34,881 nt of DNA from positions 1 through 34,881 of the forward strand of contig CALRGQ010000010.1 in assembly GCA_943357915.1 (NCBI GenBank), read 5' to 3'. A program made the translations under genes and the position numbers. This document shows positions 15,871 to 24,637 of the stretch, one piece after another. The notes below the pieces were generated by a model. That model was not told the DNA's origin. It did not search any database and saw nothing but the letters and a program-made list of their open reading frames with translations. The stretch is from Candidatus Peribacteria bacterium (GTDB lineage Bacteria > Patescibacteriota > Gracilibacteria > Peribacterales > Peribacteraceae). The stretch's first letter is position 1; every line of letters starts with the position of its first letter.

Positions 15871-17592
15871 ATGGCATTCAAACGCGGACCCGATTCACCG
15901 GCATTAGTCTCAGGCGCCGAAAAGACGAATAGCGAAGACCAGCACACGCTGGAAAGACGAGCGATGGATATTCGAAAGAAATACCGCGAGTACTTCCGGA
16001 TCACCTGTGAGGAATTAGGTGTCGCATCAGAAAAACAAACCGCAGAACTTAAGGGGTGGGCTCTGGATTTTGAGATCACCGAAAAAGAAGTCCGAGATCG
16101 TGAATATTGGTATGAGGAGGATTATGCAAAAAGAATCGGCGCAGCGAAAAATCTCTACTCCGGATTTACATCGATGCTACAAAGTGCCGTGGATGAAAAA
16201 CTGATTTCAAATGCATCCAGACAGCGCTGGATCCAACGCTTACGTGACCGGAATGTAGGTTATAAGGGAAAAGAAGAATGGATTACAGGCGTTTTCCCTA
16301 CGTACTTCAAAGCATGGAAAACAGTCGCGTCAGACCGAGACACGCTGCTGCAGGATGCTAAAAAAAAATCATTCATCCAAGGTCACCCAGTCTTCGGCAT
16401 CATTCTCAATCACGAGAAATTCTTGTCACTTCACTTCACGAAACAACGCGACCTCATCTCGGGGGCATCGGGCGCCTTCAATGCACGAGACAAAAAGCTG
16501 GAAGGCGCATACCGTATTGCCGATGCAAAATTACGCGGTGCAATGCTGCGCGGAACACTGGCACATGGAAAAGCCGGAGTCTGGCTGGATCGTATTTTCA
16601 AAAGCGATGCTTCAGCAGACAAGATTGAGGCATTCGTCAACGGCAATGCCTCTGATTCACTGGAAGGATTAATGCAAAACTGGGCCGCGGTGAAAGATCG
16701 GTATACCGCAGTCATGAAAAAGGCCGCCGAACGAGGTGAGAACTCCGCCGCACGCGGATTCAAACTGGTACTGGCCGATCGATTTTTGGCAATGCATTAC
16801 TCAGAACGGCTTTCCTACGTGAAGCAGGCTGAAGATCGTTTGGAAGATGCAAAGAATATGGCAAATGAACGCCCGATTTTCCTGAGAATTCGTCATGACA
16901 TGGACATGAAGGATTGGCCCGAGGCCAGAGTGCATATCATGGAGGCAAAACTCCTTGATCTCACGGACTCCCAACGACAACGGCTCAAATCAATGGAAGA
17001 ACACATCGCGGCATTTAGCGGGCGAACTACCGTGACCGAATCCTCGAAAGGCGAAAAGGCTCAGGAACGACTAGATATGCTCGTACAGCAGATGGAGCAC
17101 TCTCACTCCGAAATGGTGCCACTTGTGAAACGACTGTTAGCAACCCCCAATGCAAACCGAGGTATTCATCAACTACGGTGGATCGCGTACAACAACATTT
17201 GGTGCCGCACCCACGGCGGGCCGTATCTTGATGATGAGATAGCGCGTAAAGGCTCAAGTCAGGATCAGGCAGAACTGACGAAGTACCGGGCGGAACAGGG
17301 ACAAGACATCGGTCGGCATGATGGTCTGGATCATTCAACATCCGACAGCGCGTACTTCCGCAAGCAAGAAACATCCAAACATAAAGCCACATTCTTGCAC
17401 GCAAACATGGGCGCAGGTGGCGTTGTCAGCGCGCTTGGTGAAAAACTGGAACATGAACAGGATCCTCGCTGGCTCTATTGGACGACACTCTGTCCGCACC
17501 TCGACGGTGAACCAAAAAATGAGGCATGGATGCGCGAATTCTTGCAAATACTCTCAGAGATGCGCTCGCTGACACGCACTCTTGCAGCGTAA
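15871..17592 (+). CDS. Hypothetical helical protein
   Basis: I do not recognise this 573-aa protein. It is highly charged and mostly helical, with long Lys/Glu/Ala-rich stretches that suggest coiled or bundled helices (for example around MDIRKKYREYF and YVKQAEDRLEDAKNMANERP). No signal peptide, membrane helix or catalytic motif is seen. Near the C-terminus it has a more ordered part (IAYNNIWCRTHGGPYLDDEIARKG, PRWLYWTTLCPHLDGEP). The start at 15871 is supported by TATACT just upstream; the open frame from 15823 extends into repeat-derived sequence. A lipoprotein gene follows 41 bp downstream on the same strand. Confidence 0.7.
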   Translation: MAFKRGPDSPALVSGAEKTNSEDQHTLERRAMDIRKKYREYFRITCEELGVASEKQTAELKGWALDFEITEKEVRDREYWYEEDYAKRIGAAKNLYSGFTSMLQSAVDEKLISNASRQRWIQRLRDRNVGYKGKEEWITGVFPTYFKAWKTVASDRDTLLQDAKKKSFIQGHPVFGIILNHEKFLSLHFTKQRDLISGASGAFNARDKKLEGAYRIADAKLRGAMLRGTLAHGKAGVWLDRIFKSDASADKIEAFVNGNASDSLEGLMQNWAAVKDRYTAVMKKAAERGENSAARGFKLVLADRFLAMHYSERLSYVKQAEDRLEDAKNMANERPIFLRIRHDMDMKDWPEARVHIMEAKLLDLTDSQRQRLKSMEEHIAAFSGRTTVTESSKGEKAQERLDMLVQQMEHSHSEMVPLVKRLLATPNANRGIHQLRWIAYNNIWCRTHGGPYLDDEIARKGSSQDQAELTKYRAEQGQDIGRHDGLDHSTSDSAYFRKQETSKHKATFLHANMGAGGVVSALGEKLEHEQDPRWLYWTTLCPHLDGEPKNEAWMREFLQILSEMRSLTRTLAA

Positions 17593-17633
17593 TGGGTTGC
17601 CAATAACTACAGACTTTGCAAAAATGCACCGCT

Positions 17634-18218
17634 ATGCGCACCCCCCACCTCTTTCTTGTACCGGCACTTCTCTGTTCTCTCGCTGCCTGTACACCAGTAC
17701 AAACAAGCATCAACGAGCAGAACCAAAATCCACTGACGGCGTCACGTTACGGTGACGAACTAGCGGATACGATGGCGAACTTTATCATCAGTGATGATCC
17801 AATCGTAAAAGACCCCGCAACACTGAAGCTGATAGAAAGTGAAATCGCCCGTGGAAAAGACATCGGGACAAGCGCACGGGAAATCGTAGGAGATGGCCTG
17901 CTTGGCGGCATCATCAGTATCAAAGCAGATGTGATGGGATATGCGCTTTTGGCTGACAACGTTCTCTATCTTTCATCAGATTTCATCTCAGATCCTGGGG
18001 CATCGTTACATGTGTATCTCACAACTGTCGTTGATCCGCGCGACGTATCTTTCCCTGACGAGACCGCCATTGATCTAGGCTCGCTCCAAGCAACGTATGG
18101 CCCTCAGCAGTATGACGTTCCGGTGCAAGATGATCCGAATGCAATACGTTCATTTGTGCTCTATGACACAAAGCTCAAGATCATCTACGGTTTTGCACAG
18201 ATCTCAAAGTCTGCTTAA
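17634..18218 (+). CDS. DM13-domain lipoprotein
   Basis: A 194-aa secreted lipoprotein. The signal peptide is followed by a lipobox (SLAAC, Cys19). The second half matches the DM13 domain: LYLSSDFISDPGASLHVYL, then IDLGSLQATYGPQQYDVP, and FVLYDTKLKIIYGFAQI at the end. DM13 domains are found in extracellular redox or adhesion-linked proteins, and the role here is not known. The ATG at 17634 (MRTPHLFL) directly precedes the signal peptide; an in-frame TTG at 17616 would add six residues. It converges with the DsbA-like lipoprotein gene, with paired terminators between them. Confidence 0.8.
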   Translation: MRTPHLFLVPALLCSLAACTPVQTSINEQNQNPLTASRYGDELADTMANFIISDDPIVKDPATLKLIESEIARGKDIGTSAREIVGDGLLGGIISIKADVMGYALLADNVLYLSSDFISDPGASLHVYLTTVVDPRDVSFPDETAIDLGSLQATYGPQQYDVPVQDDPNAIRSFVLYDTKLKIIYGFAQISKSA

Positions 18219-18220
18219 CC

Positions 18221-18256
18221 GCGGGTAGAAACCCGCTTCCCCTTGAGGGAAGTTTT
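18221..18256 (+). terminator. Two hairpins then TTTT, after the DM13 gene
   Basis: GCGGGT-AGAA-ACCCGC (18221-18236) is followed by CTTCCC-CTTGA-GGGAAG (18236-18252) and TTTT (18253-18256), three bases after the stop codon. Confidence 0.6.
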
Positions 18257-18257
18257 G

Positions 18258-18289
18258 ATAAAGAAAAACGGGAGCAGGTATCTACCTGC
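18258..18289 (-). terminator. Hairpin plus T-rich tail after the DsbA-like gene
   Basis: On the minus strand the perfect stem GCAGGTA/TACCTGC (18289-18274) is followed by a T-rich stretch (18270-18258). This is a plausible intrinsic terminator. Confidence 0.6.
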
Positions 18290-18300
18290 GTTTAGATGAG

Positions 18301-18900
18301 TTACAGCGGCACCTGTGCCGAATTTTGCAAAACAGCATCGATGGCAGCAGTCAGAGCTTCGATCGTATTCGTGACACGCACGCCATTGACGAAGTATGTC
18401 GGCGTGGAATTCACACCTTTCTTCTCGCCTTCAGCAAAGTCTGCAAGAATCGTCGTCTTCTTGATACCGGACTTCACGCAACGATCAAAAAGCTCTGTAT
18501 CAAGCTTCAGTTCCGCAGCCCACGTTCGGAGTGCTGCACTATTCAAGTCTTTCTGCTTCTCATAGTTCATGTCAAAGAACTCCCAAAACTTACCCTGATC
18601 CGCAGCACATTCAGCAGCCTGAGCGGCCTCAAGTGCATGAACATGGTTCTGGAGTGGGAAATGCTTGAACTCAAAACGTATTTTCCCTTCATATTTTGCC
18701 AGCAGGGGCTTCGTGAGAATCTCATGAGCAGCTTTGCATGCCGGACATTGAAAATCACCATACTCGGTTATGGTGACAAGTGCAGTCTCGGGTCCCATTG
18801 GCGTACGTGAAGACAGTGCGGATAAACCAGTCGTATCCACACCGCAGGCAGCAAGCAGAATACTTCCAATAGCAACCATCGATAGTGCTTTGAGACGCAT
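18301..18900 (-). CDS. DsbA-like thioredoxin-fold lipoprotein
   Basis: A thiol-disulfide oxidoreductase of the DsbA/DSBA-like thioredoxin group (199 aa). A lipobox (LLAAC, Cys19) follows the signal helix, so it is probably anchored outside the cytoplasmic membrane. The active site is CPAC (residues 52-55) after ITEYGDFQ. The cis-Pro loop is GVNSTPTYFVNG. The helical insertion typical of DsbA (about ALEAAQAAECAADQGKFWEFFD to DRCVKSG) is present. It probably catalyses disulfide formation in exported proteins. A DsbB/VKOR partner is not in the window. Confidence 0.92.
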   Translation of the reverse strand: MRLKALSMVAIGSILLAACGVDTTGLSALSSRTPMGPETALVTITEYGDFQCPACKAAHEILTKPLLAKYEGKIRFEFKHFPLQNHVHALEAAQAAECAADQGKFWEFFDMNYEKQKDLNSAALRTWAAELKLDTELFDRCVKSGIKKTTILADFAEGEKKGVNSTPTYFVNGVRVTNTIEALTAAIDAVLQNSAQVPL

Positions 18901-18952
18901 AGAAAGCAGTGAGGAATAGATATGAAATAGAAAATCATGATCATTATAGCCT

Positions 18953-18987
18953 ATTTTCCATGTTCCATTTCCGATTTTCGATTTATA
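18953..18987. repeat. Degenerate heptamers upstream of dnaX
   Basis: The units are ATTTTCC, ATGTTCC, ATTTCCG, ATTTTCG and ATTTATA. The last one overlaps the TATAGT hexamer (18984-18989) that serves as a candidate -10 for dnaX, with a leader of about 2 nt. Confidence 0.5.
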
Positions 18988-18997
18988 GTCGTATCCT

Positions 18998-20455
18998 ATG
19001 GCGCTTTACCTTACGTACCGGCCACAAACCTTCGCCGATGTCGTAGGGCAGGATCACGTCGTCACGACGCTGGAACAAGCGGTGACGCAAGGCCGCATTT
19101 CACATGCCTACTTGCTCTGCGGCAGCCGAGGAACCGGCAAAACATCGGTCGCTCGCATCATGGCCAAGACGATTTTGCTACGCGGAGTTGATGATGAAAT
19201 CATCAAGAAACAGATGATCCAGGAGATCGAGAATGGCACGTTCGTCGACCTGATCGAAATCGACGGCGCCAGTAACCGCAAAATTGACGACGTCCGTGAC
19301 TTGATCGAAAAGATCAACTTTTCGCCTTCCGTTGCCAAATCCAAGGTCTACATCATCGATGAAGTGCACATGCTCACCAAAGAAGCATTTAACGCACTCT
19401 TAAAGACACTGGAAGAGCCACCTGACTATGCGTACTTCATCCTGGCAACGACGGAACTGCACAAAGTCCCGGATACGATCCAGTCACGGTGCCAACGGTT
19501 TTTATTCAAGCGAGTCAAAGATGAAGACATTATTCGCAGACTGCAATACATCGCGGACCAAGAGAAAATAAAGATCGACCGTGAGGCACTTCGGGCCATC
19601 GCGAGGCACGCTTCCGGGAGCTTCCGTGATGGTATTTCACTCATGGATCAGCTGCATTCACTGGAAAAAATCACGCTCGCCGACGTCACGGAACGCATCG
19701 GCAAGACGTCGGTTGTCTTCATAGAAGAAGTCGCGAACGCGCTCGCAACAAAAGACATTGCCGCCATCACCGAACTCATCAAACAGATGGAAGATGCCAA
19801 TGTACCACTCGACTCGGTAGCAAGTGACCTTCTGACGCTCATAAGAAGCCACATGCACGAGGCGATCCTCAAGAAGGAATCCCCTGCTCCGTTCATTGCC
19901 ATGTCAGACGTGCTACTTTCAACACTAAAAGACATGCGCACCTCACCCCTGCCTGCGCTGGTTTTAGAGTCCGCACTCGTCTCACTGTGTATGGACAGCA
20001 CAGTCCCGATCAAAAATACAGAAAGGCCTGTCAGTACCTCGCCGGTTACTCATATTCCTGCATCGGTCGTTCCAAAGGCACCGCTCGACGTAAAGCCTGA
20101 AGAGACCCCGATAAAATCGGCCGCAATCGATGTTGATGCTTTCAACCTACAGAACGTTCTCAAACATTGGGATACGATCGGCAAAACTGTTCAGCCACCC
20201 TCGGTTCGTATGAGCCTCAAGGACGGCACCATCGTCTCAGCTGATGGAAACACACTCCGTCTCGCATTTGCATCGGCTTTTCACCGAGACAAAATCGCCG
20301 ATACCAAAGCCAGCCGCAGTGTTGAGGAATCGTTGCTATCAGTCTTCAAAAAGCCAATCCGCATCCAATGCGTTCTTGAGAAAACAAGTGCTGCAAGCAC
20401 AGGACCAACAACAGACTTAGTGGAAGCAGCAGCAGAAGTCTTCGGAGGATTTTAA
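18998..20455 (+). CDS. dnaX: DNA polymerase III subunit gamma/tau
   Basis: The AAA+ clamp-loader ATPase of the replisome. It opens with YRPQTFADVVGQDHVV. Walker A is GSRGTGKTS (residues 42-50), Walker B is VYIIDEVHML, sensor 1 is LATTELHKVP, and the arginine-finger SRC motif is QSRCQRF. The GSFRDGISLMDQL segment is typical. Standard DnaX carries a four-Cys zinc module between Walker A and the EIDGASNR motif; here the segment (ILLRGVDDEIIKKQMIQEIE) contains no Cys. The C-terminal part (residues 345-485) is short and divergent, ending in a tau-like domain. The length is 485 aa. Confidence 0.95.
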   Translation: MALYLTYRPQTFADVVGQDHVVTTLEQAVTQGRISHAYLLCGSRGTGKTSVARIMAKTILLRGVDDEIIKKQMIQEIENGTFVDLIEIDGASNRKIDDVRDLIEKINFSPSVAKSKVYIIDEVHMLTKEAFNALLKTLEEPPDYAYFILATTELHKVPDTIQSRCQRFLFKRVKDEDIIRRLQYIADQEKIKIDREALRAIARHASGSFRDGISLMDQLHSLEKITLADVTERIGKTSVVFIEEVANALATKDIAAITELIKQMEDANVPLDSVASDLLTLIRSHMHEAILKKESPAPFIAMSDVLLSTLKDMRTSPLPALVLESALVSLCMDSTVPIKNTERPVSTSPVTHIPASVVPKAPLDVKPEETPIKSAAIDVDAFNLQNVLKHWDTIGKTVQPPSVRMSLKDGTIVSADGNTLRLAFASAFHRDKIADTKASRSVEESLLSVFKKPIRIQCVLEKTSAASTGPTTDLVEAAAEVFGGF

Positions 20456-20471
20456 TTCATTCTCCGTAGGT

Positions 20472-20486
20472 GCGACCCCGGGTCGC
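20472..20486. repeat. Odd-length palindrome GCGACCC-C-GGGTCGC
   Basis: Arms at 20472-20478 and 20480-20486 form a perfect short palindrome in the 45-bp spacer between dnaX and the next gene. It may be a decayed dispersed repeat. No T-tract follows. Confidence 0.5.
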
Positions 20487-20500
20487 TCGCCGAGAAAACT

Positions 20501-21064
20501 ATGGAAGCCAAAGCTGAACTCCGCCGGGCGATCAAAGAACGGCTTTCGCGAATGACCGAAAACGACCGACGAGTCGAAAGCCAAATCATCGTGCGTGAAC
20601 TCAGAAAGCTGATGCCAGCTGCACCCGCCGTCATTGCAGCGTTTTCGCCCTACATGGATGAACCGAACATCACGCCACTCCTGACAGAATTACTGAATCA
20701 AAAAAACGTGATCTGTATGGGCAAAGTACAGGGAAATCACATGGTCATGCACAGCATCGAATCGCTCGACGATATCGGCAGAAACCCCGTGAGCAATATC
20801 ATAGAACCGGTGGAAAATAATCTTGTCGATGAATCCAGCATTTCACTCGTCATCGTTCCCGGCCGCGCATTCACCCGCAAAGGCCTACGCCTAGGGCGCG
20901 GTAACGGTGGTTATGACCGTTGGCTGGAAGAACAGATGAAACGAAATCCCGCGACGAAAACTATCGGCGTGTGTTTTGACTGTCAGTTACTGAATGAACT
21001 TCCAACCGAATCACATGATCGTCCGGTGGACATTGTTCTGACAACAGGTTGGCACAGTCAATAA
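20501..21064 (+). CDS. 5-formyltetrahydrofolate cyclo-ligase
   Basis: Converts 5-formyl-THF to 5,10-methenyl-THF with ATP (MTHFS/YgfA family, 187 aa). The signature near the C-terminus is VPGRAFTRKGLRLGRGNGGYDRW, which contains the ATP and substrate loop. The N-terminal AELRRAIKERLSRM helix and FSPYMDEPNI match the family. It is cytosolic. glyA lies 2.3 kb downstream, so two folate one-carbon enzymes are found in the same segment. No Shine-Dalgarno is seen before ATG 20501. Confidence 0.93.
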   Translation: MEAKAELRRAIKERLSRMTENDRRVESQIIVRELRKLMPAAPAVIAAFSPYMDEPNITPLLTELLNQKNVICMGKVQGNHMVMHSIESLDDIGRNPVSNIIEPVENNLVDESSISLVIVPGRAFTRKGLRLGRGNGGYDRWLEEQMKRNPATKTIGVCFDCQLLNELPTESHDRPVDIVLTTGWHSQ

Positions 21065-21121
21065 ACCGGCAGTCACGATTCGTTGCACGCTCCCAAAGCC
21101 TCAGATAAAATTCCCGCCATA

Positions 21122-23263
21122 ATGATGACATTTGAAAAATGCAATCGCTGTCTCTGTTTCGTTATTGTTTTCGCAGCATTATTTTATTACGCCCCGTTGA
21201 CAAAGGCTTCTACCGCCGTTCCTCTCTACACCACATCTGGCGTAGATAATACTCCAAATAAACTGAGTATTCGCTACGGAGCAAACATGGCACACGGAGT
21301 GTTTGATCAAACAGGACGGAGACTGTTTGTTTCCGATGCAAACAATAATCGAGTGCTCATATTCAATCTTGGTGCGGATGGTAGATTGATTGATCGTGTT
21401 CCTGATGCCATTCTCGGTCAGCCAGATTTTCGCACGAGTACAGCCGCAACAACGCAATCAGGCTTGAGCGGACCTCGGGGGGTTGCTTACGATTCAGTTC
21501 GTCAGCTCCTCTTTGTTGCTGATATCAGTAATCATCGAGTGTTGATATTTGATGTTGCAGAGATTACGAATGGCGAAAGCGCTACTGCTGTTCTTGGTCA
21601 ATCTCTGTTTACAACAGGAAGTTCTGCGAATACCCAAACTGGGATGAACGCTCCTGCTGGGCTTGCGTACGACTCAACAAATAAACGTCTCTTCGTTTCG
21701 CAATACAATTCTAATCGCATTTCAATTTTCGACATTACAACGATCGACAATGGAGAGTCAGCTATCAATGTACTTGGCCAATCTGACTTTGTTTCGACGA
21801 GCCCCGCTACTGGTACAGGTCGACTACGTAATGTGATTGGCATTGATTACGATCCGATGATGCAATATTTGTATGTAGGGGATACTGGTAATGCTCGAGT
21901 CATGATATTCGACACTACGACGATAACCGATGGAGAAGATGCAGTTTATGTTCTCGGTCAGCCGCATTTTACTTCGAGCACAGCTGTGGCCACGCAAGCT
22001 GGATTAAAGGGATCAGCAGGCGTTACTCTGGATACTGTAAATAGACGATTGTTCGTAGGTGATTTCCCCGGTAATAGAATTCCCGTATTCGACATTACGT
22101 CACTCTCAAATGGGATGAATGCCACAAATGTTCTTGGACAAACTACTTTCACTGGATCGACCGCAAGTACGACGCAAAGTGGATTTGTCTCTCCTTATAC
22201 AGTCGCATTCGACGTTACGAACAATTATTTCTACTGTGCTGACACATCATCGAATCGTCTTCTCGTCTTTGACACGACAACCATTGCCAACGGCGAATTA
22301 GCCGTTGATATGTTGGGTCAGTACGATGATAACCTCGAAACTCCAGGTCCAATTTACACAAAAAGTAGCGTCAATAATGTGCCGAGCATTCTTGGTTTTA
22401 ATGCGCCGAAGCATGCTGTAGTAGATGCAGTCAATCACCGATTTTTCCAATCGGATACAACGAATAATCGCGTGCTAGTCTTCAATTTGAATTCAAATAA
22501 TCAACTCGATGATTTGGTTGCCGATCACGTACTCGGGCAAGCAGACTTTCATACGAAAACTGCCGCGACGACACAAGTGGGAATGTCCTCTCCGCAGGGT
22601 CTCGCCTACGATGCGACGAACAACCGACTCTTCGTTGCTCAAAACGGTAACCATCGCGTTTCGGTGTATGCTTTTACGGGTTCCATCTCAAATGGCATGA
22701 GTGCCGCAAACATTCTCGGTCAGGCAACATTCACTGCTAGTTCTGCCGCTACGACACAAGTGGGGATGTCCTCTCCGCAGGGTCTCGCCTACGATGCGAC
22801 GAACAACCGACTCTTCGTTGCTCAGAGCGGCAACCATCGCGTTTCGGTGTTCGATACTACTACTATTGTCGACGGAGAGGATGCAGTTAATTTACTTGGC
22901 CAGTACGACGATTCAGTCTATGGACCGACCATTATTGCTAGCTCGGAAACAGCTGCTATAGCGACAGAAACTGTTGTGCCGACGATACAGTCAGGTGGAT
23001 CCCGACCTGCTACGAGAGAGCGACGGATACAAGACTATGTGTCTAGCACGCAGATGCAGGAAACCGCTTCAGTTGTCACCACCGTAACACAGGTACGCAC
23101 TTTGACTCCTGTACAAATACAACTCCAACGAAAGCGTACGCTGCTCGTTACCAGATTTGAGGAGAGAATGAATAGTCCATTACCTCCTTCACTGAAGAAA
23201 CTGCTTACCAAGAGGCTACAGCGATTATTGGATAGAATTGATAAACGAATATCGGCTCATTGA
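21122..23263 (+). CDS. Secreted NHL-repeat beta-propeller protein
   Basis: A 713-aa exported protein. The first ~32 residues form a signal peptide (hydrophobic CFVIVFAALFYYAP). The body consists of repeats of about 55-61 residues, each with a core like NRLFVAD..NHRVLIFD followed by DGE.A..VLGQ, typical of NHL six-bladed propellers; there are about nine such blades, possibly two propellers. Two adjacent blades are nearly identical in DNA (22571 and 22754, period 183 bp). The C-terminal ~100 residues are Thr/Gln-rich and then basic and helical. ATG 21122 is chosen since TAAAAT lies 10 nt upstream and the signal peptide begins there. NHL propellers usually bind proteins, glycans or RNA; the ligand is unknown. 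Confidence 0.85.
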   Translation: MMTFEKCNRCLCFVIVFAALFYYAPLTKASTAVPLYTTSGVDNTPNKLSIRYGANMAHGVFDQTGRRLFVSDANNNRVLIFNLGADGRLIDRVPDAILGQPDFRTSTAATTQSGLSGPRGVAYDSVRQLLFVADISNHRVLIFDVAEITNGESATAVLGQSLFTTGSSANTQTGMNAPAGLAYDSTNKRLFVSQYNSNRISIFDITTIDNGESAINVLGQSDFVSTSPATGTGRLRNVIGIDYDPMMQYLYVGDTGNARVMIFDTTTITDGEDAVYVLGQPHFTSSTAVATQAGLKGSAGVTLDTVNRRLFVGDFPGNRIPVFDITSLSNGMNATNVLGQTTFTGSTASTTQSGFVSPYTVAFDVTNNYFYCADTSSNRLLVFDTTTIANGELAVDMLGQYDDNLETPGPIYTKSSVNNVPSILGFNAPKHAVVDAVNHRFFQSDTTNNRVLVFNLNSNNQLDDLVADHVLGQADFHTKTAATTQVGMSSPQGLAYDATNNRLFVAQNGNHRVSVYAFTGSISNGMSAANILGQATFTASSAATTQVGMSSPQGLAYDATNNRLFVAQSGNHRVSVFDTTTIVDGEDAVNLLGQYDDSVYGPTIIASSETAAIATETVVPTIQSGGSRPATRERRIQDYVSSTQMQETASVVTTVTQVRTLTPVQIQLQRKRTLLVTRFEERMNSPLPPSLKKLLTKRLQRLLDRIDKRISAH
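22571..22860 (+). repeat. Near-identical tandem blade duplication
   Basis: The segment from 22571 recurs from 22754 with almost no changes for about 110 bp (period 183 bp, 61 codons). This points to a recent duplication or gene conversion inside the NHL gene. Confidence 0.8.
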
Positions 23264-23270
23264 GCCGATA
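23250..23270 (+). terminator. Hairpin spanning the stop codon of the NHL gene
   Basis: TATCGGCTCA (23250-23259) and TGAGCCGATA (23261-23270) form a perfect 10-bp stem with a 1-nt centre (a few pairs would open to make the loop). The TGA stop lies in the right arm. CCAAAAATCT follows, so a T-tract is lacking. Confidence 0.5.
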
Positions 23271-23320
23271 CCAAAAATCTAAAATATTAGGGGGTAAAAT
23301 GACAGGTGGACTGATACAAG

Positions 23321-23355
23321 CACTTTTCACTTTTCGTTTTTCGCTTTACACTCCC
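23321..23355. repeat. Heptanucleotide tract upstream of glyA
   Basis: The units are CACTTTT, CACTTTT, CGTTTTT, CGCTTTA and CACTCCC. The last two contain TACACT (23347-23352), which sits at exactly -12/-7 of the glyA ATG, so the promoter appears to lie in the repeat. Confidence 0.7.
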
Positions 23356-23358
23356 TAC

Positions 23359-24624
23359 ATGCCCACCTACGACAACCTCCAAAAAATTGATCCCGATGTG
23401 TACAAAGCACTTTTTGGCGAAATGAAGCGTCAAGAAGACGGTGTAGAGCTTATCGCTTCTGAGAATTATGTCTCTCCAGCGGTACTGGAAGCGATGGGTA
23501 CGGTTTTTAATAACAAATATTCTGAAGGTTACCCCGGACGGCGTTACTACGGCGGCCAAGAATACACGGATATCGTGGAGAATCTCGCCATTGAACGTGC
23601 GAAGAAACTTTTCGATGCCGGACATGCCAACGTGCAACCTCACGCCGGCGCACCGGCCAACGTCGCGATGTACTTTGCGCTTTTGGAACCTGGTGACACC
23701 GTCATGGGTATGGACTTAAGCCACGGCGGGCACCTGACACACGGTCACCCTGTCACATACCTCACAAAGATTTTTAAGTTTGTGCGCTACAAAATGAAAG
23801 ACGTTGAAACCGGAGAGATCGATTATGATGAAATGCTTGCCGTCGCGAAGAAAGAAAAACCAAAGATGATTTTGGCTGGTTTCTCTGCGTATCCTCGTGA
23901 ACTTAACTACGCAAAGATGAAAGCCATCGCCGATGAAGTGGGCGCAGTCACGGTTGCAGATATGGCTCACATTGCTGGGCTCATCGCCGGTAAGGCCCTC
24001 CGAAACCCCTTTCACGATGGCTTTGATGTCATCACAACAACCACGCATAAAACACTTCGTGGACCACGAGGAGGCATGATTTTGTGTAAAGATCCAGAAC
24101 TCGGAAAGAAGATCGATAAGTCAGTTTTCCCCGGCTTCCAAGGCGGGCCTATCATGCAAATGGTTGCAGCCAAGGCGGTAGCATTTGGCGAGGCACTGAA
24201 ACCAGAGTTTAAAGATTACGCCGCTCAAGTCATCAAAAATAGTAAGCATCTCGCGGACTACTTGATGAAGAAGAATGTGAAACTGGTCACAAACGGAACA
24301 GACAATCACCTCATGCTCATCGACTGCGTCACATCGTGGGGCATCGGTGGTGGAGACGTAGAGACTGTCCTCGATATCGTCGGTATCACACTGAATAAAA
24401 ATATGATCGCAAACGACACCCGAAAACCGATGGATCCCTCAGGCGTCCGTCTCGGTACGCCCGCTATTACAACCCGCGGCATGAAAGAAAAAGACATGGA
24501 AACTCTTGCTGATTTCATGCTAAAAGCAGTGGAAAAACGCGCAGACGAAAGCGCCATCACGAGTCTCAAGCAAGAAGTCATGACCTTCTGCCGAACATTC
24601 CCCGTTCCGGGAATTTCTGCTTAA
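23359..24624 (+). CDS. glyA: Serine hydroxymethyltransferase
   Basis: A PLP enzyme that converts serine and THF to glycine and 5,10-methylene-THF. The 421 aa carry ELIASENYVSPAVLEAMG, NKYSEGYPGRRYYGG, DLSHGGHLTHG, the VADMAHIAGLIAG stretch with the PLP Asp, and the PLP-binding lysine in TTTHKTLRGPRGG. GTPAITTRG supplies the substrate Arg region. The start is MPTYDNLQ at 23359, with the leaderless hexamer TACACT upstream; the open frame from 23260 is repeat sequence. The diacylglycerol kinase gene begins 13 bp downstream. Confidence 0.98.
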   Translation: MPTYDNLQKIDPDVYKALFGEMKRQEDGVELIASENYVSPAVLEAMGTVFNNKYSEGYPGRRYYGGQEYTDIVENLAIERAKKLFDAGHANVQPHAGAPANVAMYFALLEPGDTVMGMDLSHGGHLTHGHPVTYLTKIFKFVRYKMKDVETGEIDYDEMLAVAKKEKPKMILAGFSAYPRELNYAKMKAIADEVGAVTVADMAHIAGLIAGKALRNPFHDGFDVITTTTHKTLRGPRGGMILCKDPELGKKIDKSVFPGFQGGPIMQMVAAKAVAFGEALKPEFKDYAAQVIKNSKHLADYLMKKNVKLVTNGTDNHLMLIDCVTSWGIGGGDVETVLDIVGITLNKNMIANDTRKPMDPSGVRLGTPAITTRGMKEKDMETLADFMLKAVEKRADESAITSLKQEVMTFCRTFPVPGISA

Positions 24625-24637
24625 TCGAGACTCACGC

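Noticed and set aside
21122-23263. CRISPR-like or tandem DNA repeat array
   Set aside because: The repeats are in-frame protein blades of 55-61 residues with no spacer-repeat pattern; no CRISPR array was seen anywhere in the window.
23260-23358. N-terminal extension of glyA
   Set aside because: It begins at a TTG inside a hairpin and runs through the heptamer tract; the normal SHMT start is at 23359.
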